Assembly: GCA_024234395.1 (NCBI GenBank)
Contig: JACKOH010000002.1
Span: 434,001-498,000 of the forward strand
Length of the DNA stretch: 64,000 nt
DNA from: Pseudomonadales bacterium
GTDB taxonomy: Bacteria > Pseudomonadota > Gammaproteobacteria > Pseudomonadales > Pseudohongiellaceae
Reading direction: 5' to 3'
A model generated the notes under the pieces. That model saw only the letters and a program-made list of their open reading frames with translations, was not told the DNA's origin and searched no databases. Below, in pieces: positions 50,213 through 59,753 of the stretch (position 1 is the stretch's first letter; each line of letters begins with the position of its first letter). Position numbers and translations under genes: made by a program.

Positions 50213-50896
50213 ATGCGCAGAATAGCAGACAATATTTCCGAAATTCTTGAACGAATCCACGCTTTTGAAAAGTCGTATCAGCGCCCCGAAGGCGCCGTAA
50301 CTCTGCTGGCGGTAAGTAAAACCCAGCCGGCAGAGGCCATCCGTCAGGCCTATGCCGCCGGAATCCGCGACTTTGGTGAAAATTACCTGCAGGAGGCGGA
50401 AGCCAAGATCGCCGCTCTGTCCGATCTGGATCTGACCTGGCACTTCATCGGCCCCATTCAGTCCAATAAAACCCGCCTCCTGGCCCGCCATTTCCACTGG
50501 GTGCACAGTGTCGATCGCCTCAAGGTGGCCCGGCGCCTCAGTGAGCAGCGGGAGGATTCACAGGCTCCCCTGAACATCTGCGTGCAGGTAAACCTGTCCG
50601 GAGAAGACAGTAAATCCGGCATCAGCCTCGCGGACACCGAGTCTTTCTGCCAGCAGGTCGCAACACTCCCCCGTCTGCAGTTGAGAGGTCTGATGAGTAT
50701 CCCGGCAGCGGAATCCGACTTCGGCCGCCAGCGTCAGCAGTTCGCCCGACTGGCCACCGAATTCAAACGCCTGCGCTCTCAGTTTGCCGGCTTCGATACC
50801 CTGTCAATGGGCATGAGCGGCGACTATGAAGCCGCGATCGCGGAGGGGGCGACGCTGATTCGCATTGGCACCGCGGTGTTTGGAGCCAGGATATAA
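50213..50896 (+). CDS. yggS: YggS-type pyridoxal phosphate homeostasis protein
   Basis: This 227-residue PLP-binding protein keeps free PLP in balance and has no known catalytic step. The PLP lysine is Lys 36 in LLAVSKTQP; other marks are IRDFGENYLQEAEAKI, WHFIGPIQSNKTRLL and the C-terminal LSMGMSGDYEAAIAEGATLI. It lies between the divergent pilT and proC, the usual order. Confidence 0.95.
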   Translation: MRRIADNISEILERIHAFEKSYQRPEGAVTLLAVSKTQPAEAIRQAYAAGIRDFGENYLQEAEAKIAALSDLDLTWHFIGPIQSNKTRLLARHFHWVHSVDRLKVARRLSEQREDSQAPLNICVQVNLSGEDSKSGISLADTESFCQQVATLPRLQLRGLMSIPAAESDFGRQRQQFARLATEFKRLRSQFAGFDTLSMGMSGDYEAAIAEGATLIRIGTAVFGARI

Positions 50897-50984
50897 ATGC
50901 CCCTGTTAATTAAGATAGAATACCGGCTACTTTTTGTCCTGCCGGACGGCAGATTCACATCAAGCCTGGAGTGACATTTAAACA

Positions 50985-51812
50985 GTGAGCCTGGAAAACA
51001 GCCGTATCGGCTTCATCGGTGCCGGTAACATGGCCAACAGCCTGATAAGGGGACTGCTGGGCCGGGGCGTTGCCCCCGGCCGGTTGCTGGCTGCCGATAT
51101 CGACAGCGACAAACTGGAACAGCTGCAAAGCGACTGCGGTATTCAGGTGTCGACCGCAGCGGAAATCGCCAGCACTGCCGACGTGGTTGTGCTGGCGGTC
51201 AAACCGCAGGTAATGAAAACGGCATGCAGGGAACTGCACGCCGCGCTGCAGGGTCGCGACTGCCTGATAGTTTCAGTCGCTGCCGGGATCACTCTTGAGC
51301 ATCTGGGCAACTGGCTGGGCCGGGAACTGGCGCTGGTCAGGTGTATGCCGAACACCCCGGCCCTGGTGGGCAAAGGCGCTACCGCACTGTATGCCAACGA
51401 CCGGGTCAGTACATCTCAGCAACAGCTGGCGGAAGCGATTCTCAGCGCCGTCGGGCTGGCCATCTGGTTGCAGAGTGAAACGGATATCGATGCGGTTACT
51501 GCACTGTCCGGCAGTGGCCCGGCTTACTTTTTCCTGCTCATGGAAGCCATGCAGGAGGTAGCCCTCGAAATGGGACTGGACGCCGACGTCGCCCGCCAGC
51601 TCACCTGCCAGACAGCCCTCGGTGCCGCCGAGCTGGCCAGCCGCAGCCAGGTCAGCACTGCCGAACTGAGGCGCCAGGTGACTTCACCAGGAGGAACCAC
51701 CGAACAGGCCCTGAAACGGTTCGAACAGGGCGGTCTGAGAGAGCTGGTCAGGCAGGCACTGCTGGCGGCCCAACAACGTTCCCGGGAACTGGCCCGGGAT
51801 TTCGGAAGCTGA
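50985..51812 (+). CDS. proC: Pyrroline-5-carboxylate reductase
   Basis: ProC makes proline from pyrroline-5-carboxylate with NAD(P)H. The 275-residue protein has the dinucleotide-binding IGFIGAGNMANSLIRGLL, the motif VKPQVMKTACRELH, PNTPALVGKGATAL, and the C-terminal ALSGSGPAYFFLLMEAM with SPGGTTEQALKRFEQGG. The start is GTG 50985. It is followed by yggT at 22 bases. Confidence 0.95.
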   Translation: MSLENSRIGFIGAGNMANSLIRGLLGRGVAPGRLLAADIDSDKLEQLQSDCGIQVSTAAEIASTADVVVLAVKPQVMKTACRELHAALQGRDCLIVSVAAGITLEHLGNWLGRELALVRCMPNTPALVGKGATALYANDRVSTSQQQLAEAILSAVGLAIWLQSETDIDAVTALSGSGPAYFFLLMEAMQEVALEMGLDADVARQLTCQTALGAAELASRSQVSTAELRRQVTSPGGTTEQALKRFEQGGLRELVRQALLAAQQRSRELARDFGS

Positions 51813-51834
51813 ACACTGGAAGTAAGGTTGAAGC

Positions 51835-52422
51835 ATGGAAACACTGACTAGACTGGTTAGTTCGCTGGGAGGTCTTTACCTGCTGGCGATTCTGCTGCGG
51901 TTTCTGCTGCAGGTTGCCAGGGCCGATTTTTACAACCCGATATCCCAGTCGGTGGTGCGCATCACCGATCCCATGGTGAGGGTGTTCCGCACCTTCATCC
52001 CCGGCTATCGGGGCATCGATTTCTCCACTCTGGTGCTGGCATTGGTGGTGGAGGCGGCACTGGTGGTAATTCTGAATTACCTGTATGGCTACCAGCTGCC
52101 GGCCGCCGGCGAAATCATTACCTGGTCACTGGCGGGTCTGATCTTTTTCATTATCAATATCTACTACTGGTCCATCATTGCGACAATTATCATGTCTTTC
52201 GTCATGCTTTTTTCCGGCAATGTGAATCCGCATCCGGCCCTGCAACTGCTGTGGCAGCTGACCGAACCGATCATGAGGCCAATTCGCAATATCATTCCTC
52301 CCATGGGTGGACTGGATTTTTCACCGATATTTATTTTCATCGGCATCGAATTCCTCAAGGAATTTCTGTTCCAGGTTTTCCAGGTCGATGGACGCATGGT
52401 CGCCGTAACCGTAGGTCTCTAG
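51835..52422 (+). CDS. yggT: YggT family integral membrane protein
   Basis: This 195-residue protein has two YggT repeats, each with two membrane helices and an amphipathic loop. The repeat marks are DPMVRVFRTFIPGYRGIDF in the first half and EPIMRPIRNIIPPMGGLDFS in the second. Homologues are linked to cell division or osmotic shock, but no firm function is known. It overlaps nothing; yggU starts 14 bases after its stop. Confidence 0.93.
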   Translation: METLTRLVSSLGGLYLLAILLRFLLQVARADFYNPISQSVVRITDPMVRVFRTFIPGYRGIDFSTLVLALVVEAALVVILNYLYGYQLPAAGEIITWSLAGLIFFIINIYYWSIIATIIMSFVMLFSGNVNPHPALQLLWQLTEPIMRPIRNIIPPMGGLDFSPIFIFIGIEFLKEFLFQVFQVDGRMVAVTVGL

Positions 52423-52436
52423 CAGGAGCCCTGCCG

Positions 52437-52721
52437 TTGTTTTACCACTGGCAGGGCGAAGAACTGGTGCTGTTCTGCCGCATCCAGCCCCGGGCCCGGG
52501 AGGACGCGTTCGTTGAAATCGAATCCGATGCGGTAAAAATCCGGCTCACCGCCGCGCCGGTCGATGGCAAAGCCAACCAGCATCTGATTAAATTCCTGTC
52601 CAGGCAATTCAAGACACCCCAGGGCAATATCCAGATTGAAAAAGGAACGACAGGACGACAGAAACGGGTCAGAATCCGTGCTCCGAAGCGACTGCCGCCG
52701 GAACTCGGTACCCTGGAATAG
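52437..52721 (+). CDS. yggU: DUF167/YggU family protein
   Basis: This protein of about 94 residues begins LFYHWQGEELVLFCRIQPRA and has the family core VKIRLTAAPVDGKANQHLIK followed by the KGTTGRQKRVRI turn. TTG 52437 is the likely start: AGGAG at 52424-52428 is eight bases upstream, and there is no ATG in range. A short conserved protein with no known activity. Confidence 0.88.
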   Translation: MFYHWQGEELVLFCRIQPRAREDAFVEIESDAVKIRLTAAPVDGKANQHLIKFLSRQFKTPQGNIQIEKGTTGRQKRVRIRAPKRLPPELGTLE

Positions 52722-52736
52722 CCGATCGATACCCTG

Positions 52737-53927
52737 ATGCCAGATGTAATTCCCGACAATTCCGTCGGCCTGGTAAGTCCCGAAACTTATCAGTTTGACG
52801 AACCCCTGACACTGCGTAGCGGCAAGGTGTTGCCAAGCTACGAACTGGTGGTGGAAACTTATGGCCGGCTCAATGCTGACCGCAGTAACGCCATCCTTAT
52901 CTGCCATGCCCTGAGTGGCGACCACCACGCCGCCGGCTATCACCACGAAGCAGACCGCAAGGCCGGCTGGTGGGATGAATGCATCGGTCCCGGCAAACCC
53001 ATCGATACCGACCTGTTCTACGTGGTGTCCCTCAACAACCTGGGGGGTTGCGCCGGCAGCACCGGTCCCCGTTCCGTCAACCCGCAGACCGGCAAGATCT
53101 ACGGTCCGGATTTCCCGGTTGTGACAGTGCGCGACTGGGTCAACAGCCAGGTGCGACTGGCAGACCGGTTGGGAATCCGGAAATGGGCAGCAGTGATCGG
53201 AGGCAGCCTGGGCGGCATGCAGGTGCTGCGCTGGGCGATCAGCTATCCGGAACGGCTTGGTCACGCTATTGCAATCGCCACCGCACCCAAACTCTCGGCG
53301 CAGAATATCGCCTTCAACGAAGTCGCCAGGCAGTCCATCACCTCCGATCCCAATTTTCACGAGGGACGCTACCTGGAACATAACACCTCGCCCAAGAAAG
53401 GACTGATGCTGGCCAGAATGGTAGGGCACATTACCTACCTGTCAGAAAACGCGCTACGTTCCAAATTCGGCAAGAATACCGACGAGCAGTTACCCGGCAG
53501 CAGTAATTTCGGCCGCGACCTGAAGACCGGCAAACTCAGTTTCGCTTTCAACATCGACTTCCAGGTGGAAAGCTACCTTCACTACCAGGGGGAAAGATTT
53601 TCTGAGAATTTCGATGCCAATACCTACCTGCTGATGACCAAGGCACTGGATTATTTTGACCCATCGGTCGACTACGACGGCGACCTGAGCAAGGCGTTTG
53701 CCCACAGCCATTGCCGTTTTTTCCTGATGTCATTCAGTACCGACTGGCGCTTCCCGCCGGAGCGATCCAGGGAACTGGTGGAGAATCTGCTCAGTGCCGG
53801 GTGCCAGGTCAGTTATCTGGAAATCGATGCCGACCAGGGACATGATGCGTTCCTGTTGCCGATTCCACGCTATATGGAAGCCTTTCGCCGCTACCTGTTG
53901 AGAGTTCACGAGGAGCTTTCGGCATGA
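52737..53927 (+). CDS. metX: Homoserine O-acyltransferase (MetX; probably succinyl)
   Basis: MetX acylates homoserine for methionine synthesis. The 396-residue alpha/beta-hydrolase-fold enzyme has the nucleophile Ser 157 in IGGSLGGMQVLRWA, the oxyanion segment CHALSGDHHAAGY, NNLGGCAGSTGP, and the acid/base pair region DADQGHDAFLLP. In Pseudomonas-type bacteria this form uses succinyl-CoA and needs MetW; acetyl-CoA cannot be ruled out by eye. It overlaps metW by four bases (ATGA). Confidence 0.95.
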   Translation: MPDVIPDNSVGLVSPETYQFDEPLTLRSGKVLPSYELVVETYGRLNADRSNAILICHALSGDHHAAGYHHEADRKAGWWDECIGPGKPIDTDLFYVVSLNNLGGCAGSTGPRSVNPQTGKIYGPDFPVVTVRDWVNSQVRLADRLGIRKWAAVIGGSLGGMQVLRWAISYPERLGHAIAIATAPKLSAQNIAFNEVARQSITSDPNFHEGRYLEHNTSPKKGLMLARMVGHITYLSENALRSKFGKNTDEQLPGSSNFGRDLKTGKLSFAFNIDFQVESYLHYQGERFSENFDANTYLLMTKALDYFDPSVDYDGDLSKAFAHSHCRFFLMSFSTDWRFPPERSRELVENLLSAGCQVSYLEIDADQGHDAFLLPIPRYMEAFRRYLLRVHEELSA

Positions 53928-54517
53928 GACCCGATCTGGAAATCATTCAGCACTGGATTGCACCGGACAGCCGGGTTCTGGACCTGGGTTGTGGTGACGG
54001 CAGCCTGCTGCATTACCTGCGGGAGGCCAAGAATACGGTTGGTATTGGACTGGAGATCGACGCCGAAAATATCAATCAATGCCTGTCGAAAGGTGTCAAT
54101 GTCATCGAACAGAACATCGACTTCGGACTGCGTAATTTTCAGACCGACAGCTTCGACACCGTGCTGTTGGCCCAGACCCTCCAGGCTCTCAGCAACCCCG
54201 ATCTGCTGATCGACGAAATGCTGCGTATCGGCCGCAACGGGATTGTGACGTTCCCTAATTTCGGTAACTGGAAATCCCGTGTTTACCTGATGGGCCGGGG
54301 CCGGATGCCGGTGTCCAAGTTCATGCCCTACCAGTGGTATGACACGCCCAATATCCACTTCTGCACGGTCAAGGATTTCGATGCCCTGTGCCGGGAAAAA
54401 AATATCCGGGTCCTGACCCGCACCGTGGTGGACAACGAACACCAGGGCAACTGGTATATGCGGGCCTGGCCCAACCTGTTGGGCGAGATCGCCATCTATC
54501 ATCTCACCCGCGACTAG
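53924..54517 (+). CDS. metW: Methionine biosynthesis protein MetW
   Basis: This 197-residue protein has a class I methyltransferase fold with VLDLGCGDGSLLHYL at residues 21-35 and LLAQTLQALSNPDLLIDEM, ending QGNWYMRAWPNLLGEIAIYH. MetW works together with MetX, and the two genes overlap by four bases. No methyltransferase reaction has been assigned. Confidence 0.95.
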   Translation: MRPDLEIIQHWIAPDSRVLDLGCGDGSLLHYLREAKNTVGIGLEIDAENINQCLSKGVNVIEQNIDFGLRNFQTDSFDTVLLAQTLQALSNPDLLIDEMLRIGRNGIVTFPNFGNWKSRVYLMGRGRMPVSKFMPYQWYDTPNIHFCTVKDFDALCREKNIRVLTRTVVDNEHQGNWYMRAWPNLLGEIAIYHLTRD

Positions 54518-54538
54518 CAGCGACCCAGGGTTATACTC

Positions 54539-55141
54539 ATGCAGGAAATAGTACTGGCCAGCGGCAACGCAGGAAAATTGAGGGAACTGCAGCAGACCCT
54601 GGGTGGCAGCGATGTCCGCTTCATTCCGCAGAAAGAACTGGGCGTGACGGACGCTGACGAGACCGGGCTCAGTTTTGTGGAAAATGCCATCATCAAGGCC
54701 AGGCATGCCTGCGAGATTACCGGTAAAGCCGCCATCGCCGACGATTCCGGTATCGAGGTTGATGCCCTGAACGGTGAACCGGGCATCTACTCGGCACGTT
54801 ATGCTGGCGACAGTTCCGCCAATGCCGACCGCGTCAACAATCTGAAACTGCTAGAATCACTGGCAGGCGTTCCTGAAAACAGGCGTACCGCCCGCTTTCA
54901 GTGTGTCATCGTTTACCTGCGTCATGCCAGGGACCCGATGCCACTTATCTGCCAGGGCACCTGGGAGGGTCGTATCCTGTTTGAGGAATGTGGCGTCAAC
55001 GGCTTCGGCTATGATCCCCTGTTCTTTGTTCCAACCCATGGCTGTGCTTCCGCCGAACTTGATCCTTCGGTTAAAAACCAGCTGAGTCATCGCGGTCAGG
55101 CCATCAGGCAGCTTCTGCAATGCTGGAACTCCCGCCACTAA
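54539..55141 (+). CDS. rdgB: XTP/dITP pyrophosphatase (RdgB/HAM1)
   Basis: RdgB removes inosine and xanthosine triphosphates from the nucleotide pool. The 200-residue protein has VLASGNAGKLRELQQTL at the start, the catalytic region ETGLSFVENAIIKARHACEI, IADDSGIEVDALNGEPGIYSA and NGFGYDPLFFVP. The usual Ser-His-Arg tail is present as SHRGQAIRQL. It follows metW by 21 bases and overlaps hemW by 22 bases. Confidence 0.96.
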   Translation: MQEIVLASGNAGKLRELQQTLGGSDVRFIPQKELGVTDADETGLSFVENAIIKARHACEITGKAAIADDSGIEVDALNGEPGIYSARYAGDSSANADRVNNLKLLESLAGVPENRRTARFQCVIVYLRHARDPMPLICQGTWEGRILFEECGVNGFGYDPLFFVPTHGCASAELDPSVKNQLSHRGQAIRQLLQCWNSRH

Positions 55142-56259
55142 GCCTCTATATCCATGTCCCCTGGTGTGTCAGGAAATGTCCCTATTGTGACTTCAATTCC
55201 CACGCCGCCGGAGACGGGATTCCGGAGCAGGATTACCTGGATTGCCTGCTGGAGGATTTTCGGGCGGATCGGGACTACATTCAGGGGCGCAGCCTGCAAT
55301 CCATCTTCATCGGCGGCGGCACCCCCAGCCTGCTGAGTCCGGAATTCTACGCCAGACTGTTGAATGAACTGGGCAGCCAGGTGAGTTTTGCCGGGGGTCT
55401 GGAATGTACCATGGAGGCCAACCCCGGCAGCGCGGAAACAGAACGGTTCGCCGGCTACCGCGACAGCGGGGTGAACCGGCTTTCGCTCGGCATTCAGAGT
55501 TTTGATGACCGCTTTCTGCAGACGTTGGGACGCATTCACAATGCCGGGGAGGCAGCCCATGCCATCGAAGCCTGCCAGCGGGCCGGCTTCGAGAATTTCA
55601 ACCTGGACCTGATGTACGGGTTGCCCGGACAGACACCCCGCCAGGCACTTTCCGACCTGCGCCGAGCTTTGCAATTCGCGCCCACGCATCTGTCCTGGTA
55701 CCAGCTGACCCTGGAGCCCAACACGGCGTTTTACAGTCGCCCACCCCGGTTGCCGGAAGAGGAAGCGATCGCCACCATGATGGAAGCCGGTCTGGCCCTT
55801 CTTGATGAGGCGGGGCTGAAGCGTTACGAGGTCTCCGCCTATGCCAGGCCGGGCCGGCAATCGTTGCACAACAGAAATTACTGGCAGTTCGGTGACTATA
55901 TCGGGATCGGCGCGGGAGCCAGCGGCAAGCTTACGCTGGGCAGCGAAAACCGGCGCATCCGTACCCGTAAAACCAGGCAGCCTTCGCACTATCTGGCACG
56001 CAGCGGCACTTATCTGGCCGAGGTCAGCGACATAACGCCCGACAGCCTCGACCTGGAGTTTTTCATGAACGCCCTGCGGCTTACCGACGGTTTCCCCACT
56101 GACCTGTACGAGTCGCGAACCGGCAAATCTTTCAGCACCGTTGGAAAGAAGCTAGAATATCTTCACGCCGAAGGCATGCTGCTGGTAACCGGTAACCACG
56201 TGACTCCCACCGACAAGGGTGTCCTGTTCACCAACACCATGCTGGAACAATTCCTGTAG
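55120..56259 (+). CDS. hemW: HemW radical SAM haem chaperone
   Basis: This 379-residue radical-SAM protein has the cluster motif CVRKCPYCDFNSH near residues 16-28, where the three cysteines of CxxxCxxC are all present. It has GGGTPSLLS, EANPGSAE, GVNRLSLGIQSFDD and the HemW-type region LMYGLPGQTPRQALSDL. HemW inserts haem into respiratory proteins and is often misnamed HemN; it lacks the HemN N-terminus. ATG 55120 lies within the rdgB end. Confidence 0.94.
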   Translation: MLELPPLSLYIHVPWCVRKCPYCDFNSHAAGDGIPEQDYLDCLLEDFRADRDYIQGRSLQSIFIGGGTPSLLSPEFYARLLNELGSQVSFAGGLECTMEANPGSAETERFAGYRDSGVNRLSLGIQSFDDRFLQTLGRIHNAGEAAHAIEACQRAGFENFNLDLMYGLPGQTPRQALSDLRRALQFAPTHLSWYQLTLEPNTAFYSRPPRLPEEEAIATMMEAGLALLDEAGLKRYEVSAYARPGRQSLHNRNYWQFGDYIGIGAGASGKLTLGSENRRIRTRKTRQPSHYLARSGTYLAEVSDITPDSLDLEFFMNALRLTDGFPTDLYESRTGKSFSTVGKKLEYLHAEGMLLVTGNHVTPTDKGVLFTNTMLEQFL

Positions 56260-56270
56260 AGAGAATCACC

Positions 56271-56621
56271 ATGGATTCCCTCCACTCTTTAAACTGCCAG
56301 GTTTGTCGGGCCGACACCCCGACAGTTTCGGGAGCAGAACTGGAAACTCTGTTGACGCAGATTCCCGACTGGGCGCTCGACAGACAGGACGATGTAGACT
56401 GCCTGTCCCGGCAGTTCCGTTTCCGGAACTTTCGTGAGGCGTTCGCTTTCGCCGGGCAAATTGCCAGCCTTGCGGAACAGCAGGACCACCATCCGGCACT
56501 TCGGATTGAATGGGGCAGCGTGGTGGTGTACTGGTGGACTCACCGCATCGGCGGATTACATCTTAACGACTTTATCATGGCTGCCCGCACTGACCGAATC
56601 GCCAGGGAGGCGCAGGGCTAG
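56271..56621 (+). CDS. phhB: 4a-hydroxytetrahydrobiopterin dehydratase
   Basis: The 116-residue protein has the pterin dehydratase motif DHHPALRIEWGSVVVYWWTH followed by GGLHLNDF. The two His of DHHP and the His of WTH form the catalytic set. It recycles the pterin cofactor of phenylalanine hydroxylase, though no hydroxylase gene is in the window. The N-terminal CQVCRADTP has a CxxC seen in bacterial members. It may also moonlight, as its homologue DCoH does. Confidence 0.92.
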   Translation: MDSLHSLNCQVCRADTPTVSGAELETLLTQIPDWALDRQDDVDCLSRQFRFRNFREAFAFAGQIASLAEQQDHHPALRIEWGSVVVYWWTHRIGGLHLNDFIMAARTDRIAREAQG

Positions 56622-56651
56622 TGCACCAACAGCACGGACTTCTTGCAAATC

Positions 56652-57809
56652 ATGGCCACTGAAATTCCGGATTTTATCAGCAACCTGAACCAGCTTGTCG
56701 GCCATGCCAGCGTGAGCTCGGCAAATCCGGCCCTGGATATGAGCAACCGTCCGGTAATCGATTACCTCGCGGAATGTTTCGAGCAGCTTGGTTTTCGCTG
56801 CGAGATTCTGGAATGCCCGTCTGATACAGAAAATCGGAAGTTCAACCTGATCGCCACCCGTGGGAGCGGTAACGGTGGCCTGGTTTTATCCGGTCATACC
56901 GACACCGTACCGCTCGATGAAGCGCTCTGGTCAGTCAACCCGTTTCAGGTCACCCAGAAAGACGGCCGTCTCTACGGGCTGGGCTGTACGGACATGAAGG
57001 GATTTTTTCCCGTGGTTATGGAAGCCATCCGGCAACTGGGACAGGCCGAGTTTCGGGAACCCCTGATCATCCTGGCAACCGCGGACGAAGAGACTTCCAT
57101 GTACGGGGCCAGGTCTCTGGTGGAGCGCGGTATCCCACAGGGCCGCTACGCCGTTATCGGTGAACCGACAGGACTGGTTCCGGTGATGGCACACAAGGGC
57201 GTCATGATGGAATCCATCAGGTTGCTTGGGAGAAGCGGACATTCCTCCGACCCCTCGTTGGGAAACAATGCTCTGGATGCCATGCATGCGGTCATCGGCG
57301 AGCTGATTACCTGGCGCGGGCAGATACGCCAGCGATATGCCAATGATCTGTTCAAAATATCCTATCCCACCCTCAATCTGGGCTGTATTCGCGGGGGCGA
57401 CAACCCGAACAGGATCTGCGGAAGCTGCGAGCTGGAATTCGATATCCGGCTCACTCCGGGCATGGATCAGGACGCGATCCGCGAGGAGCTGGTGACACGC
57501 ATCGGCAGGATCGTGGATCCGTTAGACATTCAGTTCGAACTGGTACCGCTGTTTCCCGGCGTGCCCGCATTCATTACCGAATCAAACAGTGAAATACTGC
57601 GCCTGGTGGAAGCCATGACCGGCCAACAGGGCATCAGCGTGGCATTCGGCACCGAGGCACCCCACCTGCAGCAACTGGGCCTGGACACCATTGTCTTTGG
57701 TCCGGGAAACATCGATCAGGCCCATCAGCCCGATGAATACCTGTCCCTGGATATGATCGAACCGGGCATAGCCCATATCCGAAAACTCATCGAAAAGATC
57801 TGCCTGTAA
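56652..57809 (+). CDS. argE: Acetylornithine deacetylase (ArgE)
   Basis: ArgE hydrolyses N-acetylornithine to ornithine in arginine synthesis. The protein of about 385 residues is an M20 metallopeptidase-fold enzyme: LSGHTDTVPLD, GLGCTDMKGFFPVV, TADEETSMYGARSL and the C-terminal APHLQQLGLDTIVFGPGN. The two-metal ligands are all seen. ATG 56652 has no clear ribosome site; TTG 56643 is the alternative. It lies before argA, 17 bases away. Confidence 0.93.
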   Translation: MATEIPDFISNLNQLVGHASVSSANPALDMSNRPVIDYLAECFEQLGFRCEILECPSDTENRKFNLIATRGSGNGGLVLSGHTDTVPLDEALWSVNPFQVTQKDGRLYGLGCTDMKGFFPVVMEAIRQLGQAEFREPLIILATADEETSMYGARSLVERGIPQGRYAVIGEPTGLVPVMAHKGVMMESIRLLGRSGHSSDPSLGNNALDAMHAVIGELITWRGQIRQRYANDLFKISYPTLNLGCIRGGDNPNRICGSCELEFDIRLTPGMDQDAIREELVTRIGRIVDPLDIQFELVPLFPGVPAFITESNSEILRLVEAMTGQQGISVAFGTEAPHLQQLGLDTIVFGPGNIDQAHQPDEYLSLDMIEPGIAHIRKLIEKICL

Positions 57810-57826
57810 CAGGATATCCAGGCACC

Positions 57827-59176
57827 GTGAAACAGGAAAATCGACCGACCATGGATCAGACAGTTCAGCAGTACATAGAATGGTTCCGTTATTCGTCCGC
57901 CTACATCAACGCGCATCGCAACAAGGTATTCGTGATACTGATTACCGGCGAGGCACTGGCGGACGAAAATTTTCCCAACATCGTGTACGACATCAGCCTC
58001 CTCAACAGCCTGGGAGTGAAGCTGGTCCTGGTTCACGGGGCACGACCGCAGATCAGCGATGCACTGCGGAAAGCCGGCATTGAATCCCGTTATCATCGCA
58101 ACCTGCGAATTTCCGACCCGCAGAGCCTGGCCGCCATCAAGGAGACCGTCGGGCGCCTGACGATCGATATCGAAGCCCAGTTCTCTCTGGGTCTGATCAA
58201 CTCACCGATGCATGGGTCCGACATCAGGCTGAGCCGTGGCAATTTCATTACCGCACGGCCATTCGGGGTTCACGATGGCGTCGACTTTTTCAATACCGGC
58301 CTGGTTCGCAAGGTACAACGGGACGCTATCGAGCGGCAGCTGAGCCAGGGCAATATCGTACTGTTGTCCAATCTCGGTTATTCATGCACGGGCGAGGTCT
58401 TCAACCTGTCTGCTGAGCAGGTAGCCATGGAGACCGCTACCGCCCTGCGTGCCGACAAACTGATTCTGTTCATACCCGGACGGGGCGTTCTCGATACGGA
58501 AGGGAATCTGATTAACTCGCTGAGTCCCGAGGGAGCCAGGAACTATCTGCGCGATCATGAAGACAGTGGCGACCAGGAACAAAAAGTGACGAATGACGCT
58601 CTTGCTGCGGCCATCAAGGCCAGTGAAGGCAAGGTTAACCGCGTTCACCTGATCAGTCATCAGCAGAACGGGGCACTGTTGCAGGAACTGTTCACCCGCG
58701 AGGGTAATGGCACCCTGGTCAGTAACGACAGTTTCGAAGAACTGCGCCAGGCTTATATCGGCGATGTGGGTGGCATCCTGGAATTGATCAAGCCGCTGGA
58801 GCAGGCCGGCACCCTGGTGCAGCGGTCCCGGGAACTGTTGGAGACCGAGGTCACCAACTTCAAAGTGGTTGCCTGGGAAGGCATGCTGATCGCCTGTGCC
58901 GCACTGTATCCGCTGGAGAATGCCAGCGGCGAGATTGCCTGCATCGCCATTCACCCCGATTACCAGAAGCGGGGACTGGGCAGGCGCCTGCTCAGCAGCC
59001 TCGAACGGGAGGCACGGTCCCGGCAATTGGAGCGCGTTTTCATCCTTACGACAGCGGCCACTCACTGGTTCCTGGAGAACGGATTCCGCCAGTCCTCGGT
59101 CGACGAACTGCCGGAATCCAAGAAACAGCTCTACAACTACCAGCGTAATTCCAAAGTACTGGTGAAAGAGCTTTGA
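57827..59176 (+). CDS. argA: N-acetylglutamate synthase (ArgA, kinase-like plus GNAT)
   Basis: ArgA acetylates glutamate, the first step of arginine synthesis. The 449-residue protein has the amino-acid-kinase-like domain with VKLVLVHGARPQISDAL and VLLSNLGYSCTGEVFNLS, and a GNAT domain from about 290 with IACIAIHPDYQKRGLGRRLL holding the acetyl-CoA loop. The GTG 57827 start adds eight residues before an ATG at 57851; both are possible. The order argE-argA is conserved in Pseudomonas. Confidence 0.95.
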   Translation: MKQENRPTMDQTVQQYIEWFRYSSAYINAHRNKVFVILITGEALADENFPNIVYDISLLNSLGVKLVLVHGARPQISDALRKAGIESRYHRNLRISDPQSLAAIKETVGRLTIDIEAQFSLGLINSPMHGSDIRLSRGNFITARPFGVHDGVDFFNTGLVRKVQRDAIERQLSQGNIVLLSNLGYSCTGEVFNLSAEQVAMETATALRADKLILFIPGRGVLDTEGNLINSLSPEGARNYLRDHEDSGDQEQKVTNDALAAAIKASEGKVNRVHLISHQQNGALLQELFTREGNGTLVSNDSFEELRQAYIGDVGGILELIKPLEQAGTLVQRSRELLETEVTNFKVVAWEGMLIACAALYPLENASGEIACIAIHPDYQKRGLGRRLLSSLEREARSRQLERVFILTTAATHWFLENGFRQSSVDELPESKKQLYNYQRNSKVLVKEL

Positions 59177-59232
59177 TCATCCGCAGGCCATAGCTTCCAG
59201 GCCGGACCAGGCTGGCGTTCGGGATACCCTGA

Positions 59233-59742
59233 TTATTCGCGCCGCTCAAAGACGCAGATGCTGTAGGGGTAGGGATTGAACTCGTCGGCGTCGTAAAAGT
59301 TCTTGCTGACTTCCTCCCATTCCGAGACATCGAAATCGGGGAAATAGGTATCGCCTTCCACTTCGGCATGCACCATGGTCAGGTAGAGCCGGTCTACAAC
59401 CGGCAGCGCATGTTTGTAAAGCTCGGCGCCACCAATGATAAAAGCCTCGTCGGAACCATCGATAAAGGCGATGTTCTCGGCCAGCTCGATGGCATCGGTA
59501 AGACTGTCCACCACCCGGGCGTTCTCCACTTCGTAGTCACGACTGCGGGTGACGATGATATTGGTGCGGCCCGGCAAAGGTCGACCAATGGATTCATAGG
59601 TGCGGCGGCCCATGATGATGCATTTGCCCATGGTGGTGCGCTTGAAATGCTTGAGGTCTTCCGGGAGGTACCAGGGCAGGCTGTTGTTGCGCCCGATAAC
59701 CATGTTTTCATCCATGGCACAGATGAGGGACAGATGGTTCAC
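59233..59742 (-). CDS. folA: Dihydrofolate reductase
   Basis: FolA makes tetrahydrofolate with NADPH. The 169-residue protein has LICAMDENMVIGRNNSLPWY with the WY substrate loop, LKHFKRTTMGKCIIMGRRTYES, IIVTRSRDYEV and FIIGGAELYKHALP, which holds the GG loop for NADPH. It is next to thyA, which regenerates its substrate. It converges with argA. Confidence 0.96.
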   Translation of the reverse strand: MNHLSLICAMDENMVIGRNNSLPWYLPEDLKHFKRTTMGKCIIMGRRTYESIGRPLPGRTNIIVTRSRDYEVENARVVDSLTDAIELAENIAFIDGSDEAFIIGGAELYKHALPVVDRLYLTMVHAEVEGDTYFPDFDVSEWEEVSKNFYDADEFNPYPYSICVFERRE

Positions 59743-59753
59743 GCTTACCGGCC